From NCBI GenBank assembly GCA_934659445.1, contig CAKUHV010000035.1, positions 1-15,342 on the forward strand: 15,342 nt of DNA, read 5' to 3'. Under the pieces are notes generated by a model. That model was not told the origin of the DNA. It saw nothing but the letters and a program-made list of their open reading frames with translations, and searched no databases. Numbering within the stretch: the stretch's first letter is position 1; every line of letters starts with the position of its first letter. The DNA is from an uncultured Oscillospiraceae bacterium. GTDB taxonomy: Bacteria > Bacillota > Clostridia > Oscillospirales > Oscillospiraceae. This document shows, piece after piece, positions 1 to 7,700 of this stretch. Position numbers and translations under genes: made by a program.

Positions 1-930
1 ATCGTGTTCACTGAGGGCACCGACCCCCGCATTCTGGAGGCCTCCGCCCGTCTGCTGTCCGGTACGTTCCTGACCCCCGTGCTGGTGGGCAACCCCGCCG
101 AGATCCAGGCCGCCGCCGAGGACTGCGGCTTCAACGTCCGCGGCGCCGTCATCGTGGACCCCGAGAGCTACGGGAAGATGGACGAGATGGTGGAGAAGAT
201 GGTGGCCCTGCGCAAGGGCAAGATGACCGCCGACGAGTGCCGCGCCGCCCTGAAGAAGAGCAACTACTTCGGCACCATGCTGGTGGCCATGGGCGAGGCC
301 GACGCCCTGCTGGGCGGCGCTACCTACTCCACCGCCGACACCGTCCGTCCCGCCCTGCAGCTGATCAAGACCAAGCCCGGCAACAAGATCGTGTCCTCCT
401 GCTTCATCATGGTGCGTCCCTCCGCCACCGGCGAGAACGAGGTGCTGGCCATGGCCGACTGCGCCATCAACATCAAGCCCGACGAGGATGAGCTGGTTGA
501 GATCTGCCGGGAGACCGTGGCCTGCGCCAAGATCTTCGGCGTAGACCCCAAGGTCGCCTTCCTGAGCTACTCCACTCTGGGCTCCGGCAAGGGCGAGGAC
601 GTGGACAAGATGCGCAACGCCTGCCAGAAGGCCAAGGAGGCCATGCCCGATACCCCCATCGGCGGCGAGTTCCAGTTCGACGCCGCCGTCTCCCCCAACG
701 TGGCCCGCACCAAGCACATCACCGACAGCGTCGGCGGCCACGCCAACACCTTCATCTTCCCCGACATCAACGCCGGCAACATCGGTTATAAGATCGCTCA
801 GCGTCTGGGCGGCTTTGATGCCTACGGCCCCATCCTGCTGGGTCTGAACGCCCCCATCAACGACCTGTCCCGGGGCTGCAACGCCCAGGAGGTCTATTCC
901 ATGGCTATTATTACCGCTGCCCTGGCGTAA
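1..930 (+). CDS. pta: Phosphate acetyltransferase, 5'-truncated by window edge
   Basis: Transfers the acetyl group between acetyl-CoA and phosphate, giving acetyl phosphate for ATP formation by acetate kinase; cytoplasmic. The frame is open from base 1 and gives 309 residues. The family is usually about 330, so roughly 20-25 N-terminal residues lie outside the window; no start can be placed. Family signatures seen: an opening FTEGTDPRILEA stretch, GGATYSTADTVRPALQ in the middle, and a C-terminal block GPILLGLNAPINDLSRGC followed by NAQEVYSMAIITAALA and TAA. The Ser-Arg of LSRG matches the catalytic Ser309-Arg310 of the Methanosarcina enzyme. By my alignment the position of its Asp316 is Glu here (NAQE). 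A terminator follows directly. No ackA is visible in the window. Family assignment is firm. Confidence 0.96.
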   Translation: MVFTEGTDPRILEASARLLSGTFLTPVLVGNPAEIQAAAEDCGFNVRGAVIVDPESYGKMDEMVEKMVALRKGKMTADECRAALKKSNYFGTMLVAMGEADALLGGATYSTADTVRPALQLIKTKPGNKIVSSCFIMVRPSATGENEVLAMADCAINIKPDEDELVEICRETVACAKIFGVDPKVAFLSYSTLGSGKGEDVDKMRNACQKAKEAMPDTPIGGEFQFDAAVSPNVARTKHITDSVGGHANTFIFPDINAGNIGYKIAQRLGGFDAYGPILLGLNAPINDLSRGCNAQEVYSMAIITAALA

Positions 931-943
931 CTTAAACTTTAAG

Positions 944-976
944 GGAGCACCTCTTACAGGGGTGCTCCTTCTTTTT
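944..976 (+). terminator. Intrinsic terminator of pta
   Basis: Stem GGAGCACC (944-951) pairs with GGTGCTCC (961-968) around a 9-nt loop, followed by TTCTTTTT (969-976). It starts 13 bases after the pta stop. A near-identical copy lies at 1316-1347. Confidence 0.9.
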
Positions 977-1135
977 GCCATGGAATAGACCTCGGGGCCC
1001 CATCTGTGATGGGGCGGCGCTGTGCGCCGTAAATTCGCAGCTGCAGCGCGGCGAGAATTTGCGCAGGGGCAATTCATTTGCCCCGAGCATATTTAATCCT
1101 TGGGTCCCCTGCAAAACAAGTTTTGCAGGGAGCTG
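977..1135. other. Cluster of hairpins next to pta, opening with an inverted copy of pta sequence
   Basis: No gene is seen here. The segment begins with GCCATGGAATAGACCTC (977-993), the exact reverse complement of 889-905 inside pta. Hairpins follow: GCCCCAT/ATGGGGC (997-1003/1009-1015), GGCGC/GCGCC (1016-1020/1024-1028), GGGGCAA/TTGCCCC (1066-1072/1078-1084), and a perfect 11-bp stem CCCTGCAAAAC/GTTTTGCAGGG with a 2-nt gap (1107-1117/1120-1130). The hexamers AAATTC (1031-1036) and GAATTT (1055-1060) can also pair. GCCATGGAA at 977-985 and TTCCATGGC at 1136-1144 bound the segment as 9-bp inverted ends. It looks like a small non-coding mobile or palindromic element, but no transposase is present and the identity is inference. 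Confidence 0.5.
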
Positions 1136-1169
1136 TTCCATGGCTATCATCACCGCTGCTCTGGCGTAA
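1136..1169 (+). pseudogene. Remnant of a second pta 3' end (last ten codons and stop)
   Basis: These 34 bases match 897-930, the 3' end of pta, at 31 positions. Read in frame they give SMAIITAALA and TAA, identical to the end of pta. All three differences are third-position synonymous changes (ATT to ATC twice, GCC to GCT). Homology stops just upstream, so there is no complete gene. The synonymous-only pattern suggests the fragment came from a functional, diverged pta allele rather than from drift of a fresh duplicate. Confidence 0.7.
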
Positions 1170-1302
1170 TAGAAGTGCGGAGGCGTGCGGAACAGGACAA
1201 CAGCGAGGCGCGCAGACGAAAAAACAGGCTGGGCACAGCCCAGCGGCATTTTTCGCGGAGCGCAGAGCAGTTGGCCGTTGTGCAGCCGCCGCAGCGTGAC
1301 AG
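1170..1302. repeat. Long imperfect palindrome inserted between pta remnant and second terminator
   Basis: The arms at 1176-1184 (TGCGGAGGC) and 1285-1293 (GCCGCCGCA) pair at 8 of 9 positions. Pairing continues inwards imperfectly to CGAAAAA/TTTTTCG (1217-1223/1249-1255) and ends in a perfect GCTGGGC/GCCCAGC stem with a 3-nt loop (1228-1234/1238-1244). It lies exactly between the pta-tail remnant, which ends at 1169, and the second terminator copy, which starts at 1303. In the first copy these two parts are contiguous. This is what insertion of a ~133-bp REP- or MITE-like unit would look like. No coding capacity is evident. Confidence 0.6.
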
Positions 1303-1351
1303 CTTAAACTTTAAGGGAGCACCTCTTACCGGGGTGCTCCTTCTTTATGCC
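1303..1351 (+). terminator. Second copy of the pta terminator segment
   Basis: Matches 931-979 at 47 of 49 positions. Stem GGAGCACC/GGTGCTCC (1316-1323/1333-1340) is intact. The T-run is slightly weaker (TTCTTTAT) than in the first copy. It can insulate the tetR promoter from upstream transcription. A further GC stem, GCCCGCC (1357-1363)/GGCGGGC (1393-1399), lies between it and the promoter. Confidence 0.75.
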
Positions 1352-1418
1352 TGAGGGCCCGCCTGCTGGCCTCCCCCGGGAGCACAGGCTCCGGCGGGCA
1401 TCTTCACGGAATTTTTCG

Positions 1419-1447
1419 TTGACAGGGGAAATGATCCTGCTTATAAT
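1419..1447 (+). promoter_or_regulatory. Consensus sigma-A promoter of the tetR-RND efflux operon
   Basis: TTGACA (1419-1424), a 17-nt spacer and TATAAT (1442-1447): both boxes and the spacing are exact consensus. The expected transcription start near 1454 falls inside the first operator half, which suits repression by the TetR protein encoded next. Confidence 0.92.
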
Positions 1448-1450
1448 ATG

Positions 1451-1482
1451 TGACAGATTGTCATAAAGCGACAGAGTGTCAT
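1451..1482. promoter_or_regulatory. Tandem palindromic operator, probable TetR binding site
   Basis: Two copies of GACAGAxTGTCAT (1452-1464 and 1470-1482) match at 12 of 13 positions and start 18 bp apart. Each contains a palindrome: TGACA-GAT-TGTCA (1451-1463) and GACA-GAG-TGTC (1470-1480). They cover the transcription start and the gap to the ribosome binding site. Placement and symmetry suggest binding of two TetR dimers and autorepression. The link to this regulator is inferred from position. Confidence 0.8.
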
Positions 1483-1486
1483 AGAA

Positions 1487-1492
1487 GGGAGG
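1487..1492 (+). promoter_or_regulatory. Ribosome binding site that fixes the TTG start of the TetR gene
   Basis: GGGAGG lies 7 nt before TTG at 1500. No ATG or GTG lies in frame at a comparable distance, so TTG is the likely start. Confidence 0.75.
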
Positions 1493-1499
1493 TCATTTC

Positions 1500-2108
1500 T
1501 TGCCCACCGGAACGTTTTTTCGACTGCCGGAGGAGAAGCGCGCCCGGCTGATGGACGCGGCCTGGGAGGAGTTTTCCGCCACACCGTACGCCAAGGTGTC
1601 CGTCAACCGCATCATACAGACGGCCCAGATCCCAAGGGGCAGCTTTTATCAGTACTTTACCGACAAGGAGGAGCTGTTCCTCTATATGATGGAGGATCTG
1701 CAAAGCGGTCTGAAGGAGAAGCTGTCCCAGTGTCTGGAGCTGGCGGAGGGCGACCTGTTCCGGCTGCCCATGCTGGTGATGGACTGGGCCGAGGGCAGCG
1801 GCGGACAGCTGGACCCCCAGATAAAGCGCTTTGCCAGCATCGCGTTTATGAATCAGGGGACGGACGTCTTTCAGTTTCTGCCCCGGCCGGAGCGGCTGCT
1901 GCCCGACGACGTGCGGGACAAGGTGAACACCGCCGGGCTGCGGCGGAGCGACCCGGAGTTTCTGGACGATATTTTCTTTTTTGCGGTCTCCGCCATGTGC
2001 TGCACGCTGATGGAGATCCTGCGGGCGCCGGAGCGCGCCCAGACCCTGCGGGAGCGGCTGAGGGAGCGGACCGAGCTGCTGCGGCTGGGATGCGTCAAGA
2101 CCGGCTGA
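1500..2108 (+). CDS. TetR/AcrR-family transcriptional regulator of the RND efflux operon
   Basis: 202 residues, normal TetR length. The N-terminal helix-turn-helix spans about residues 10-58: the EEKRARLMDAAWEEFSATPY helix, the recognition region VNRIIQTAQIPRGSFYQYF, then DKEELF. This layout is typical of TetR proteins. The C-terminal ligand and dimerisation part (about 60-202) is not recognisable by family, so no inducer can be named. It starts at TTG and is first in an operon with TolC-like, MFP and RND genes; its TGA ends 35 bases before the next ATG. A tandem palindrome over the promoter just upstream is the likely target. The likely role is to repress the pump until a toxic ligand binds. 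Confidence 0.93.
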   Translation: MPTGTFFRLPEEKRARLMDAAWEEFSATPYAKVSVNRIIQTAQIPRGSFYQYFTDKEELFLYMMEDLQSGLKEKLSQCLELAEGDLFRLPMLVMDWAEGSGGQLDPQIKRFASIAFMNQGTDVFQFLPRPERLLPDDVRDKVNTAGLRRSDPEFLDDIFFFAVSAMCCTLMEILRAPERAQTLRERLRERTELLRLGCVKTG

Positions 2109-2143
2109 GAGTCGGCGGACCCTTTGGTTAAGGAGGATTAACT

Positions 2144-3583
2144 ATGAAGAAACGGTACATAGCCGCCGCGCTGGCGGCGGCCCTTGCCCTGTCTCTGGCG
2201 GCGGGAGCTCTGGCCGACGAGCCGGAGCAGCAGGACGCCCCCCGGCCCGCACAGAGTCAGGAGACGCTGGACGTGGGGCAGGACAGCGCCCCCAGTCAGG
2301 ACATCCCCCGGCAGGAGGACAGCTCCGCCGGACAGGAGCCGACCCCCTCCCCCGCCCCGGCGGGCACGCTGACCTATGACCAGCTGGAGCAGCAGGTGCG
2401 GGCCGGGGATCTGAAGATCCTGATTTTAGAGGAGAACATCGCCTCGGCTCAGGCCACCGACTTTGACAAGATCCGGGAGGATCTGCGGGACCAGCTGAAC
2501 TCCATCGCCAACCAGCAGTGGCAGCTGCTGGGCGGGGGGAACAGCGGCAGCGGACCGGATTACAGCCACCTGTTTACCGACGCGGCGGGCGCCACCGCCC
2601 AGGACAAATACCTGTACGGGGCGGTGACCGCCCTTCAGACGGGCATGGGCGCCATGAGCAATATGATGACCTCCTCCACCCGCCAGACCCTGCAGAGCGC
2701 CTATGACGCGGTGAAGGAGCAGTACGACGACCTGAAGGACGGCAAGACCCAGAAAACCGCGGCTGACAGCGTCCGGATGATGGAGAACATGGTGAACAGC
2801 GAGGTGAAGCTGGCCCAGGCCACCTACGCCCAGCTGGTGGAGCTGGACGCCGCCCTGGACACCCTGGACCGCTCGTTGGCCGCCCTGGACCGACAGGTGG
2901 AGGAGCTGGAGCTGCGCTACAAGCTGGGGCAGATCTCCGCCCTGACGCTGGAGCAGGTAAAGTCCGGCCACGCCACGCTGGCCAGCCAGCGTGAGACCTA
3001 CGTCATGCAGGCCCGCTCCGGCCTGATGGCGCTGGAGTTCATGACCGGCCGGGAGCTGACCGGCACCCTGACGCTGGGCAGCCTGCCGGCGGTGACTGCC
3101 GAGCAGGTGACGGCCATGGATCTGGAGAAGGACATGGCCGCCGCCAAGGAGAAGAGCTGGACCCTGTACGACGCCCAAAACACCCTGAACGATGCAAAGG
3201 AGACCTTTGACGCCGCCGGGGACGAATATAACCACAACGAGAAGAAGTATCAGTACGTGCAGGCCCAGCACAGCTGGCAGGCCGCCCAGTACACCCATCA
3301 GGCCACGGTGACCGGCTTCGAGCTGACCTTCCGCGGGCTGTATGACAAGGTGAAGGACGCCCAGCAGGTGCTGGGGGCCGCCCAGACCGCTCTGGCCGTG
3401 CAGCAGGACAGCTACGCCGCTCAGGAGCTGAAGTATCAGCAGGGCAGCATCTCCAAAAACGCCCTGCTGGACGCCGGGGACACTCTGGCCTCCGCCCGGG
3501 ACACGGCGGAGACCGCCCGGCGCAGCCTGTTTACCGCTTACAACAACTACCGGTGGGCCGTGGAGTACGGCATCACCGACTGA
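2144..3583 (+). CDS. TolC-family protein (outer-membrane-efflux-like), secreted
   Basis: 479 residues. The start ATG follows AAGGAGG by about 7 nt. An N-terminal signal peptide (MKKRY, then an Ala/Leu-rich core ending ALA-DE near residue 25) is followed by a low-complexity Pro/Gln/Asp-rich linker to about residue 75. The rest is largely helical and coiled-coil-like. It carries two copies of the TolC/OEP-type repeat: YKLGQISALTLEQVKS near 259 and LKYQQGSISKNALLDAGDTL near 429, the latter followed by a YNNYRWAVEYG end typical of the family. In Gram-negatives such proteins form the outer-membrane exit duct. In a clostridium without an outer membrane the role is unclear; it may extend the pump assembly into the wall. 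Co-operonic with MFP and RND genes. Confidence 0.85.
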   Translation: MKKRYIAAALAAALALSLAAGALADEPEQQDAPRPAQSQETLDVGQDSAPSQDIPRQEDSSAGQEPTPSPAPAGTLTYDQLEQQVRAGDLKILILEENIASAQATDFDKIREDLRDQLNSIANQQWQLLGGGNSGSGPDYSHLFTDAAGATAQDKYLYGAVTALQTGMGAMSNMMTSSTRQTLQSAYDAVKEQYDDLKDGKTQKTAADSVRMMENMVNSEVKLAQATYAQLVELDAALDTLDRSLAALDRQVEELELRYKLGQISALTLEQVKSGHATLASQRETYVMQARSGLMALEFMTGRELTGTLTLGSLPAVTAEQVTAMDLEKDMAAAKEKSWTLYDAQNTLNDAKETFDAAGDEYNHNEKKYQYVQAQHSWQAAQYTHQATVTGFELTFRGLYDKVKDAQQVLGAAQTALAVQQDSYAAQELKYQQGSISKNALLDAGDTLASARDTAETARRSLFTAYNNYRWAVEYGITD

Positions 3584-3598
3584 CGGAGGAGGACTTCG

Positions 3599-4774
3599 AT
3601 GGACCGCAAACGTATTTTATCCCTGCTGACTGCCGGCGCCGTGGTGCTGGCCCTCAGCGGCTGCCAGAGCAAGGGGGACAGCTCCTCCGCCCAGACTGAC
3701 GACGACGCCGCCGGCGTGGCGGTGCAGACCCGGACGATCCAGCTCAGCTCCATCGCCACGGACAACAGCGTGTCCGGCAAGGTGGCGGCGGACAGCCAGA
3801 CCTCGGTGATGGTGGCGGCCACGGCCAAGTGCACCGCCGTGTATGTAGAGGCCGGGGACGAGGTGAAGGCCGGGCAGAAGATCTGCACTCTGGATCTGGC
3901 CAGCACCCTCTCCACCTATAACGCCGCTCAGATCACCTATAACTCCGCCGTGGACAGCTACAACGACCAGAAGGCCATTCTGGATAAGCAGATCGCCCTG
4001 TATCAGAAGAATGTGGAGGACACCAGGGCCCTGTTCGCCATCGGCGCAGCCTCTCAGGCGGAGATCGATCAGGCGGAGCTGACCCTCATGGGGGCTCAGG
4101 CCCAGCGGGACGCCACCCTGAGCCAGCTGGAGGCCGGGATGCAGAGCTACAAGTCCAACATCCAGCAGCTGGATCAGGTGCTGCAGGATGTGGACGGTCA
4201 GGGCAACGTGATCGCCCCCGTGTCCGGCACGCTGGTGTCCCTGTCCGCCACGGAGAACGGCTATGTGTCCGCCTCCATGCCCGTGGCCGTCATCAACGGG
4301 GCGGAGCAGATGAAGATCACCGTTGCGGTGTCCGAGTCTCTGGTGCCCAAGCTGGCCATCGGGGACGAGACCGACGTGACCGTCGCCGCCGCCGGCGCCC
4401 AGTTTGTGGGCACCGTTCTGTCGGTGGAGAAGGCCGCCAATATGCAGACCCAGCTGTATGCCGTCACCCTGTCCGTGCCCGGGGAGGTGACCGGCCTGCT
4501 GACCGGTATGTTCGCCGACGTGACCTTCCACACGGACCGGGCCGACGGGGTGATCACCGTGCCCTCTGAGGCCATCCTCACCAGCGGCAGCAAAAGCTAC
4601 GTCTTTGTGGTGGAGGACGGCAAGGCCAGGTACGTAGAGGTCACCCAGGGCCTGATGGGCAGCGGCGTCACCCAGATCACCTCCGGCCTGACCGCCGGGC
4701 AGGAGCTGGTGACCGTGGGCCAGTCCTACCTGTCCGACGGCGACCCGGTGCGGGTCGTGTCCGGGGAGGGCTGA
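3599..4774 (+). CDS. RND efflux adaptor subunit (HlyD/MFP family), lipoprotein
   Basis: 391 residues, normal for the family. A lipoprotein signal runs from MDRKRILSLL to LALSGC, with the lipobox cysteine at residue 22, so the mature protein should be lipid-anchored outside the membrane. Order of parts: first lipoyl/barrel-sandwich half around 60-100 (VYVEAGDEVKAGQKICTLD), a coiled-coil hairpin around 105-195, second lipoyl half around 200-232 (GNVIAPVSGTLVSLSATENG), then beta-barrel and membrane-proximal domains to the C terminus (ending in a GQELVTVGQSYLSDGDPVRV-type stretch). It links the RND pump to the TolC-like partner. It starts 15 bases after the TolC-like stop with a GGAGGA site, and ends 6 bases before the RND start. 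Confidence 0.93.
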   Translation: MDRKRILSLLTAGAVVLALSGCQSKGDSSSAQTDDDAAGVAVQTRTIQLSSIATDNSVSGKVAADSQTSVMVAATAKCTAVYVEAGDEVKAGQKICTLDLASTLSTYNAAQITYNSAVDSYNDQKAILDKQIALYQKNVEDTRALFAIGAASQAEIDQAELTLMGAQAQRDATLSQLEAGMQSYKSNIQQLDQVLQDVDGQGNVIAPVSGTLVSLSATENGYVSASMPVAVINGAEQMKITVAVSESLVPKLAIGDETDVTVAAAGAQFVGTVLSVEKAANMQTQLYAVTLSVPGEVTGLLTGMFADVTFHTDRADGVITVPSEAILTSGSKSYVFVVEDGKARYVEVTQGLMGSGVTQITSGLTAGQELVTVGQSYLSDGDPVRVVSGEG

Positions 4775-4780
4775 CGGAGG
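4763..4780 (+). promoter_or_regulatory. Two candidate ribosome binding sites before the RND gene
   Basis: GGAGG at 4776-4780 touches the ATG at 4781, which is too close for normal initiation. GGGGAGGG at 4763-4770 sits 10 nt before the ATG, inside the end of the adaptor gene. The upstream site probably serves, or initiation is coupled to termination at 4772-4774. The N terminus MNIPKFCIRHKVTTLM matches family starts, so the ATG is kept. Confidence 0.5.
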
Positions 4781-7700
4781 ATGAACATTCCCAAGTTCTG
4801 TATCAGGCACAAGGTCACCACCCTGATGGCCTTCATCATGATCACCGTGTTCGGCGTGGTCTTTACCGGGCGGCTGCAGATGTCCCTGCTGCCCGACGTG
4901 GAGGCCCCCGCCGCCGTGGTCATCTGCTACTACAACGGCGCCAACCCCAGCGACATGGAGCAGCTGGTCACCCGGCCCCTGGAGTCGGCCGTCATGTCCG
5001 TCCCCGGCGTGGAGTCGGTCAGCTCCTCCTCCTCCGACGGGGTCAGCCAGCTTCAGGTCACCTATGTGGACGGCACCGATCTGGACATCGCCGCCACCAA
5101 GCTGCGGGAGAAGTTCGATATGCTCTCCCTGCCCGACGGGGCCATGGACCCGGTGATCGTGAACATCAACATCAGCGACCTGCTGCCCACGGCGGTGATC
5201 GGCCTGAAGGGGGACAGCCTGACCCAGGTGCAGGCCCTGGCGGAGGACACCGTGGTGCCCGCTCTGGAGCGGGTGGAGGGGGTGGCCCAGGTCACCATGT
5301 CCGGCGGCGTAAAGCAGCAGATCGCCGTGGAGGTGGACTCTGCCCGGGCGGCGGGGTACGGCCTGTCCAACAGCTACATCGCCCAGATGCTCACGGCGGA
5401 AAACCTGCTGTTCCCCGCCGGCGATGTGGAGTACGGCAGCCAGACCCTCACCGTGTCCACCAACGCCAAGTTCCGCAGCGTGGAGGACGTGGCCAACCTG
5501 ATCCTGCCCCTGCCCACCGGCGGGCGGGTGCGCCTGAACGAGGTGGCCCAGGTCCGGCTGGAGACCGCCGACCCCACCGCCATCGCCAAGGTGGACGGCA
5601 CCCCCTGCGTTATCCTTCAGGTCTCCAAGCAGTCCGGGGGCAACGAGGTGGCCACCTCCAAGGCGGTGGTGAAAGCCCTGGAGCAGCTGCAGCAGAAAAA
5701 TTCCGCCGTGCAGTATACCGTGGCCTATCTGGCCTCTGACTACATCAACATGGCGGTGAACTCCGCCCTGAACAACATCTTCCTGGGGGTGCTGCTGGCC
5801 GCCGTGGTGGTGTTCCTGTTCCTGCGGCGGGTGGGGGCCACGGCCACCATCTCCGTGTCCATGCCCGTGTGCATCCTCGCGGTGTTCGTGCTGATGAACG
5901 CCTTCGGCATCACCCTGAACATGATGAGCCTCGGGGGCATCGCCATGGGGGTGGGCATGATCGTGGACAACTCCATCGTGGTGCTGGAGAACATCTACCG
6001 CTACGCCGGCGAGGGCCGCAGCCGCATGGAGTCCTGCGTAGAGGGCACAAAAGAGGTGTTCCTGTCCTTGACGGCCTCCACCCTGACCACCGTGGCCGTG
6101 TTCGTCCCCCTGTCCTTCTGCGGAGGCATCGCGGAGATGATCTTCCGGGACTTCTGTCTGACCATCTCTTTCCTGATCCTGTCCTCTCTGGTGATCTCCG
6201 TCACTCTTGTGCCCCTGCTGTGTTACTTCCTGCTGGACGACAAACGCATCCAGAAAGAGCTGGAGCGCCAGAAGGCAAAGGGAGCGCGCGCCGGTCTGGG
6301 GTCCAGGCTCATGACCTGGTATCAGAAGGTGCTGGGCTACTTCGTCCGCCACCTGTGGCAGGGGATGCTGGTGTCCGCGGCGCTGGTAGCCCTGTTCGTG
6401 GCCGCCTGTCTGGGCACCAAGTCCGTCCTGCTGCCCAACATGGACATGGGGATGCTCTCCGTGTCGGTGTCCACCCCCCCGGGCAGCGAGCTGGAGGACA
6501 CCTCCGCCATCGCGGAGACCATCTCCCGCCTGTGCATGGACAACGTGCCCGAGCTGGACTATGTGTACTACACCGCCCAGGGGGAGAGCGGCTCGGTGAA
6601 CCTGGTGCTGGTGGATAAGAGCAAGCGGGACCGGGGCGTGGACGACGTGGCCAACGACCTGCGCCCCCTGCTGGGGGACATCGCCGGGTGTGAGCTGTCC
6701 GTCGCCTCCTCCGACATGACCGCCATGATCAGCACCGGCGCCGACATCAGCGTGGACATCACCGGAACGGACAACAACACCCTTGCCCTGATCGCCGACG
6801 ACCTGGCCCAGCAGATCGGTCAGCTGCCCGACGCGGTGGACGTGACCAGCTCTCTGGCCCGGCAGGTGCCCCAGGTCACCGTGACCATGCGCCGGGACGC
6901 CGCCGCCCAGTATGGGCTCACCGCCGCCGGCGTGGGGGCGGCGGTGCGGTCGGAGCTCACCGGCTCCACCGCCACCACCGTGACCATGGACAACAAGGAG
7001 ATCGATGTGGTCATCCGGGGCAGCGGGGCCGCCGCCAGGAGTCTGGACGCCCTGCGCTCCATGGCCGTCACCACCCCCTATGGGGGCACCGTGCCCCTGT
7101 CCGCCGTGGCGGAGGTGAATGTGGAGCTGGCCCCCCAGACCATCACCCGCGTGGACCAGTCCCGTCAGGTCTCCGTCACCGGCAGCAGCCTGAGCGGCGA
7201 CCTGACCGCCGTCACCCGCCAGGTGCAGAAGATCCTGGACAGCTATACCATGCCGGAGGGCTATACCGCCCAGATCAGCGGCGCCTATACGGATATGACG
7301 GAGAACTTCAGCGACCTGCTGCTGGCCCTGGTGGTGGCTCTGGGGCTGGTGTACTTCGTGCTGGCCAGCCAGTTTGAGTCCTTCCTTATGCCGGTGATCG
7401 TGATGATGATCCTGCCCGTGGCCTTCGGCGGGGCGCTGTTCGCCCTGCCCCTCACCGGCCGGGACCTGTCCATGATCTCTCTGGTGGCCCTGATCATGCT
7501 GGCCGGAACGGTGGTCAACGCCTCCATCATTCTGGTGGACTATATCCGCCAGCGGCGGGAGCGGGGGGAGAGCCGGGAGGAGGCCATCCTCCATGCCTGC
7601 CCCCTGCGTGTGCGTCCGGTACTGATGACCACCCTGACCACCATTCTGGCTCTGGTCCCCATGGCCTTGGGCATGACCGAGGGGGCCAGCGAGATGATGA

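Noticed and set aside
931..1499. Possible CRISPR array or tRNA in the repeat-rich gap after pta.
   Set aside because: There are only two copies of any direct repeat, spacing is irregular, and no cloverleaf or Cas gene is present.
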